Below, piece after piece: positions 56,990 through 64,000 of a stretch of DNA of 64,000 bases; within the stretch, counting starts at the first letter, position 1; every line of letters starts with the position of its first letter. A program made the position numbers and the translations under genes. The notes beneath the pieces were generated by a model, which saw nothing but the letters and a program-made list of their open reading frames with translations, was not told where the DNA came from and did not search any database. The DNA is from Favolaschia claudopus (taxonomy: Eukaryota; Basidiomycota; Agaricomycetes; Agaricales; Mycenaceae), in contig JAWWNJ010000096.1 in NCBI GenBank assembly GCA_037176885.1, positions 310,001 to 374,000 on the forward strand, read 5' to 3'.

Positions 56990-58230
56990 CTGTCCACATC
57001 CGCCCTAACCGCTCGGTGTTCAATGCAGCCACGCGCCTCGCATCTCTCCCCCCTTCCAACCCAATCCAACGCATCTTCCACCGCTGTCGAAATGTCCCAC
57101 GCTACCACCGCTCTTTTCCAATAACAATTCACCACCTCATCTCGGTGTTTCCCGTCTTCTCGCAGCCCTTTGAGACCATCGACTCGCTGAAATCGTTTGA
57201 AGCGGCTCCATCAAGCTCGTTCACAACGCACATGGCAGCCTCAAAAGCAGACGCACGCACGGATTCTGGCTAGGGGAGGTTTTTGTGTCTACACGGACGG
57301 GTCGGGCTTTGAGGGAGGCGTGGGTGCGATGAGGGGTGGAGCAGCAGGAGACACGAGGGCGTTTCATCTAGCCTGAGGGTCGAGTGGTGAGCACACCGTT
57401 TTCGAGGCAGAAGTCACCGGAGCGATTCTTGCGTTGGACATACACCGAGGCTTACCGACGTCGACATCTTCATGGAATGCCAATGAACCCGCCATCGCGC
57501 GCCCCAAATCGCAGCCTGGTCAGTACCCCCTCGCCTCCTTCCACTGCACCCTCCTCCGCCTCCTCCGCCTCCACTGGGATTCCGGCCCACGTCGGCATTC
57601 TCGGAAACGAGACGGTCGATGCGCGGCCCCGGACTCACCCTGCCCGTAAAATCGTCGATCAAGGCTCTCCAATCCACACTCCCCATATCCAAAGCGCCTC
57701 AGCGATCCAGGAGTCCTCGCGGCTATGGTCCAGAGAGTGGATGTTGTTGTCCCCGCGACTTGCTGCCTTCGACTTGAATACAGCCACCCCATCCGGCACC
57801 GTTGCGCGCATGTACAACGAGCTCAACCGCCCGCAGAGCAGCATATGATACTGACCCAGCTGCGAACGGGACACTGGCACATCGGCCTCAACGCGTATCT
57901 CCACCGCTTCGCCCTCTCCGCTTCCCCGAACTGCGGGACCCCCGAGACTGTCTCCCATCCCACTTCCTTCTAACGTGCTCCGCATATGATACTGACCCAG
58001 CTGCGAACGGGACACATCGGCGTCAACGCGTATCTCCACCGCTTCCCCGAGCTGCGGGGTCTCCCAGTTCCTTCTAACGTGCGTGCTCCGCCTTCCAACG
58101 CCAACGCCTCGACCTTATCCGCCGCCTCGGTACCGCCCGGCTCCTCCTCGTCGTCACTTTAAAGGGACCATAAACCAGTCCTGGAATTTGTCCGCACTGC
58201 GCAGCACACAACCGCCTCCCGCGATCGACT
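56990..58230 (+). mobile_element. dead 3' end of a non-LTR retrotransposon (RNase H and tail)
   Basis: Fragments of the RNase H domain of a Tad/I-type LINE are legible in changing frames: VYTDGSGFEGGVGAM with the catalytic Asp, HTVFEAEVTGAILALDIHR, and IPAHVGILGNETVDA near 57580. A stop codon (57374-57376) and several frameshifts break it. Past it, the conserved tail QLRTGHWHIGLNAYLHRF and PNCGTPETVSH is present, then LIRRLGTARLLLVVT and PVLEFVRTAQ, which resemble the end of such ORF2 proteins. The reverse transcriptase is absent, as in a 5'-truncated copy. It lies between an F-box gene and a small secreted protein gene. Confidence 0.7.
57842..58090. repeat. tandem duplication inside the retrotransposon relic
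   Basis: A block that starts CATATGATACTGACCCAGCT at 57842 recurs at 57983, 141 bases later, and continues with near-identical sequence through GCGTATCTCCACCGCTTC and TTCCTTCTAACGTG. The second copy lacks some bases of the first. Confidence 0.75.
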
Positions 58231-58275
58231 TCCTCTTTCCTTCTTTCTTTCTTTCTTTCTCCTTCCTTACTTACT
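58231..58275. repeat. pyrimidine microsatellite (CTTT/CTTA)
   Basis: A run of CTTT units grading into CCTT and ACTT at the 3' edge of the retrotransposon relic. Simple repeats of this kind are common at LINE 3' ends. Confidence 0.75.
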
Positions 58276-58639
58276 TATCGACATAGATCATAGATTACAG
58301 CTCGTTACTTTTACTGCCCTGCCAAACCTCATACTCGTCTTAACAACCCGTTACTGCTACACACCCAAGCCCAGCTAGCTACTTCTTTGTCATACGTATC
58401 AGCAATGCTACATGGGCCCCAAGGGGCCCGCGATGGAGTTGGAATTGAAATCTCAAAACATGAAAAAGTTGGAAATAAATGTCTGAGCATTTTAAATTTT
58501 ATGAGAAAAGATAGATACAGATCCGGGGAGTATCGATACAAGTGTAGGTGTAAGGAGCTACTATATGAGAGACATAAGTAGAATGCATGTCTGTAAGTAA
58601 TGAATTTCAAGTGCACAGTGGAAGCCAAAATCGAGAAGG
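58276..58639. other. short AT-rich intergenic region
   Basis: A perfect short palindrome GGGCCCC/GGGGCCC lies at about 58411-58428. No gene is visible. Confidence 0.45.
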
Positions 58640-59106
58640 TTAAAGAGTGGATATCGATCTTGATGTCGATGCGGGTTGGATGCGGGCGTAGATGTCGAGC
58701 CTAGTACGCAAAAACGAGTGTGGGTGCTTTAGGAAGGTATAACGCGTTTGATTGGGTATGTATTTTTTCTCTTCGACGTTCATGAGTTGTTTGGTTTGGC
58801 CGAAGCAGAGACTAAACGAGCTCACCAAATGCAAGAGTACATCTTGCAACCGGGTTCCGGCTCAGGTGCGCGCGCAATATTGTCGGGCATCTTGAAGGGA
58901 ACGGAGAAGGGTCTGAGCAAATGAAAGGAGGAGATTTTGCGTGAGGCTTACCTTGATCGCGGGCAGGACGCGCGCATTCAAGTTTTCTATCGGCGCGGCT
59001 GCGACCAAGAGGGTCACTAGATTTGAATAGTCAGTCTCGATTTCCCAGGCTACGAAAGAGACATACAGCAGGAGGCGACGATTCCGACTAGTAGAGTGAA
59101 CTGCAT
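58640..59106 (-). CDS. small secreted protein
   Basis: Four exons on the minus strand give about 75 residues. The signal is MQFTLLVGIVASC joined by an intron to LTLLVAAAPIENLNARVLP; then KMPDNIARAPEPEPG, CKMYSCIW, and a last exon LDIYARIQPASTSRSIS with stop at 58642-58640. Introns have GTATGT, GTAAGC and GTGAGC donors. Two Cys follow the acidic-Pro stretch. It has no known domain; small secreted proteins of this kind are common in litter and wood fungi. The last exon is the least certain, being Ser/Thr-rich and unconserved. Confidence 0.5.
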
Positions 59107-60073
59107 CTTAGCAGGGCAGTGAATAGACTGAGGGAGACGGTAAAAAGTCTAGACGAGGGGGAAAACTCAGAGTCGTGGCGGGGCCATGATCATCACAAAC
59201 CAAGACTCTTTAATACCCGGGGCTGATATCTGAGAATAAGGAACAGCTCGTTTGGGGCTATGCACGCACGGGGGATCGCCACAGGGAGTCAGTCATCCAC
59301 GTAGCTCGAAAGAAAGCGTCTGTCCCAGAAAATTCGAGATTTCCCGATTGGGAACAAAGCGAGATCAAGGTACCAGTACTGCTGAGTTTGGAATCGTCGA
59401 ATGCGATTGATGGGAAGGGGGAGCGTTTGTTCCACTTCGGGACGTCGCTTTGTGCGAGGATTTTCAAGACAGCGATGCATGGAAGAAAGCAGTGGATATT
59501 CGGGTGGAAATTGGAATTAGCGAGCTAAAGTGGCGGAGGGGCGCTGGTCGAGAGGGGCAAGCGTGGCGTTTGAGAGAAGATGCATAGTTGTTTGACATTG
59601 TTCTTGTCTGGGATGTCGCTTTCACCGACGGTTTTCGGCGCAAAAGGATTCCGAAAATTTCAGGTTTGCCCCGTTCCAGAATCCAAAGTGCTTGGCAACC
59701 TGCCCCTAAGTTCCTCGCAGCCAAAGATATGGGCAGCACGGAGGGCATATATAGACGGAGTACATTCCAACGCAAGCCAGTCATCCTGAGTTCAAACTGT
59801 CGAACATCATGGCAGAGAAAAAGAGGAGCTTGTGCTTGCTGTTATTTGTTCTTGCTAACTTTGAGGATCAATGCCAAACACTACAGAGCTTCTTCGCGGC
59901 TTCCATCGTCTTGGGTGCTTGACTCAGACACCGTTATGTCCTTATTACACTCAGCTGCATCAAGGCAGCCTACCACACTATGTCCTATGCACCATGGATT
60001 CCATCTAACTCCAATCTAACTCAGCCACAGACTCGATTCAAATGATGCGCCTTGATGCGCCATCATCAGATTT
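59107..60073. other. intergenic region
   Basis: Divergent space upstream of the small secreted protein and the 3' flank of the Old Yellow Enzyme gene. Open frames on both strands near 59260-60019 lack motifs. Confidence 0.4.
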
Positions 60074-63519
<3,446 letters not shown>

Positions 63520-63526
63520 TATAAAC
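63520..63526 (+). promoter_or_regulatory. TATA box of the second fungalysin gene
   Basis: TATAAAC lies 93-99 bases before the ATG at 63619, followed by a C/T-rich leader. Confidence 0.6.
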
Positions 63527-63618
63527 AGCCATCGTCGAAAATGCAGCCTTAGGTCGTCTAGCTTCGTCACCTAGCACTCCTGCCAGCCACACCGTTTCTC
63601 GTCCTTCACTGGTCCAAA

Positions 63619-64000
63619 ATGGTTGCCTTCAACAAGTTCTTCACGTCGGTGTTCCTCGCCATCGTCTACGCCTCTTCCACCGGCGCTCTCACCGTGCCCA
63701 CCAACGCCAAGCACGCCACCCACCGTGTCCGCGCCATTGCGAACGACGTGAAGATCGAGGTTTACCATCCAGAGTCGAAGTACGATGTAAGTTTTTCAAA
63801 GAAAGAACGTTTGGGTTCATGTATGTTCTTTTTGCTGACGATCCTTTAGACTTTCGGTGAAGGCATTGACCACCCCCTGCGCAAGCGGGGTGCCAGTCTG
63901 AAGGAGTCCTCTGAGGCCTTCATCAGCAGCCACCTCGGCGTCGACTCCCGCTACCACGGTGGTTTCGCCGGCGAGGTTGCGTCCCACGCCTACGCCCACC
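63619..64000 (+). CDS. fungalysin M36 metallopeptidase, 5' part only
   Basis: Cut by the window edge. Signal peptide MVAFNKFFTSVFLAIVYASS, then the FTP prodomain: VKIEVYHPESKYD, an intron at 63787-63849, TFGEGIDHPLRKRGASLK, and SSEAFISSHLGVDSRYHGG. The catalytic domain lies beyond 64000. It shares the prodomain intron position with the fungalysin at 46.5 kb. The prodomain looks more canonical (YETFG-type, GVD) than in the first copy. Confidence 0.9.

Overview
The window comes from a filamentous basidiomycete, almost certainly an Agaricomycete. Genes are dense and cut by many introns of about 47-65 bp with GT..AG ends. The gene content is that of a saprotroph: a GH35 beta-galactosidase, a GH10 xylanase with a C-terminal CBM1, a GH35/GH10 companion set of fungalysin (M36), sedolisin (S53) and pepsin-like (A1) secreted peptidases, a POT peptide transporter, an allantoate-permease-type MFS carrier, a Sho1 osmosensor and a TEA-domain regulator. 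All calls are by eye from translated exons; no search was run. Gene spans include introns, and splice sites were picked by reading-frame continuity and family motifs.

Layout. 0.7-9.4 kb: a 7-TM receptor-like protein, a 24-exon GH35 beta-galactosidase, a one-pass membrane protein with a proline-rich tail, and a weak histidine-rich ORF. 9.4-11.9 kb is non-coding with several hairpins. 11.9-19.4 kb: a secreted cupredoxin, a decayed membrane-protein gene (minus), a mitochondrial-type HotDog thioesterase, a disordered protein with GRGG repeats, and a microbial-type PARG-like protein. 19.4-33.7 kb is gene-poor: a broken aquaporin, the TEA-domain factor, and two unfamiliar minus-strand genes.

33.7-42.4 kb: POT oligopeptide transporter, NmrA-like protein and Sho1 (convergent), and the GH10-CBM1 xylanase. 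43.4-51 kb is a secreted-peptidase block: an S53 protein whose catalytic residues are mostly replaced, head-to-head with an M36 fungalysin, followed by an A1 aspartic peptidase. 51.9-64 kb: MFS transporter, F-box protein, a dead non-LTR retrotransposon end, a small secreted protein, an Old Yellow Enzyme, and the 5' end of a second fungalysin cut by the window edge.

The functional theme is extracellular digestion of polysaccharide and protein coupled to uptake: secreted peptidases make peptides, the POT carrier imports them, and the GH35/GH10 enzymes attack hemicellulose. The most notable features are 4-, 5-, 10-, 12- and 14-nt micro-exons that restore family motifs exactly, a GC-AG intron in the receptor gene, and the apparently intact but catalytically degenerate sedolisin.
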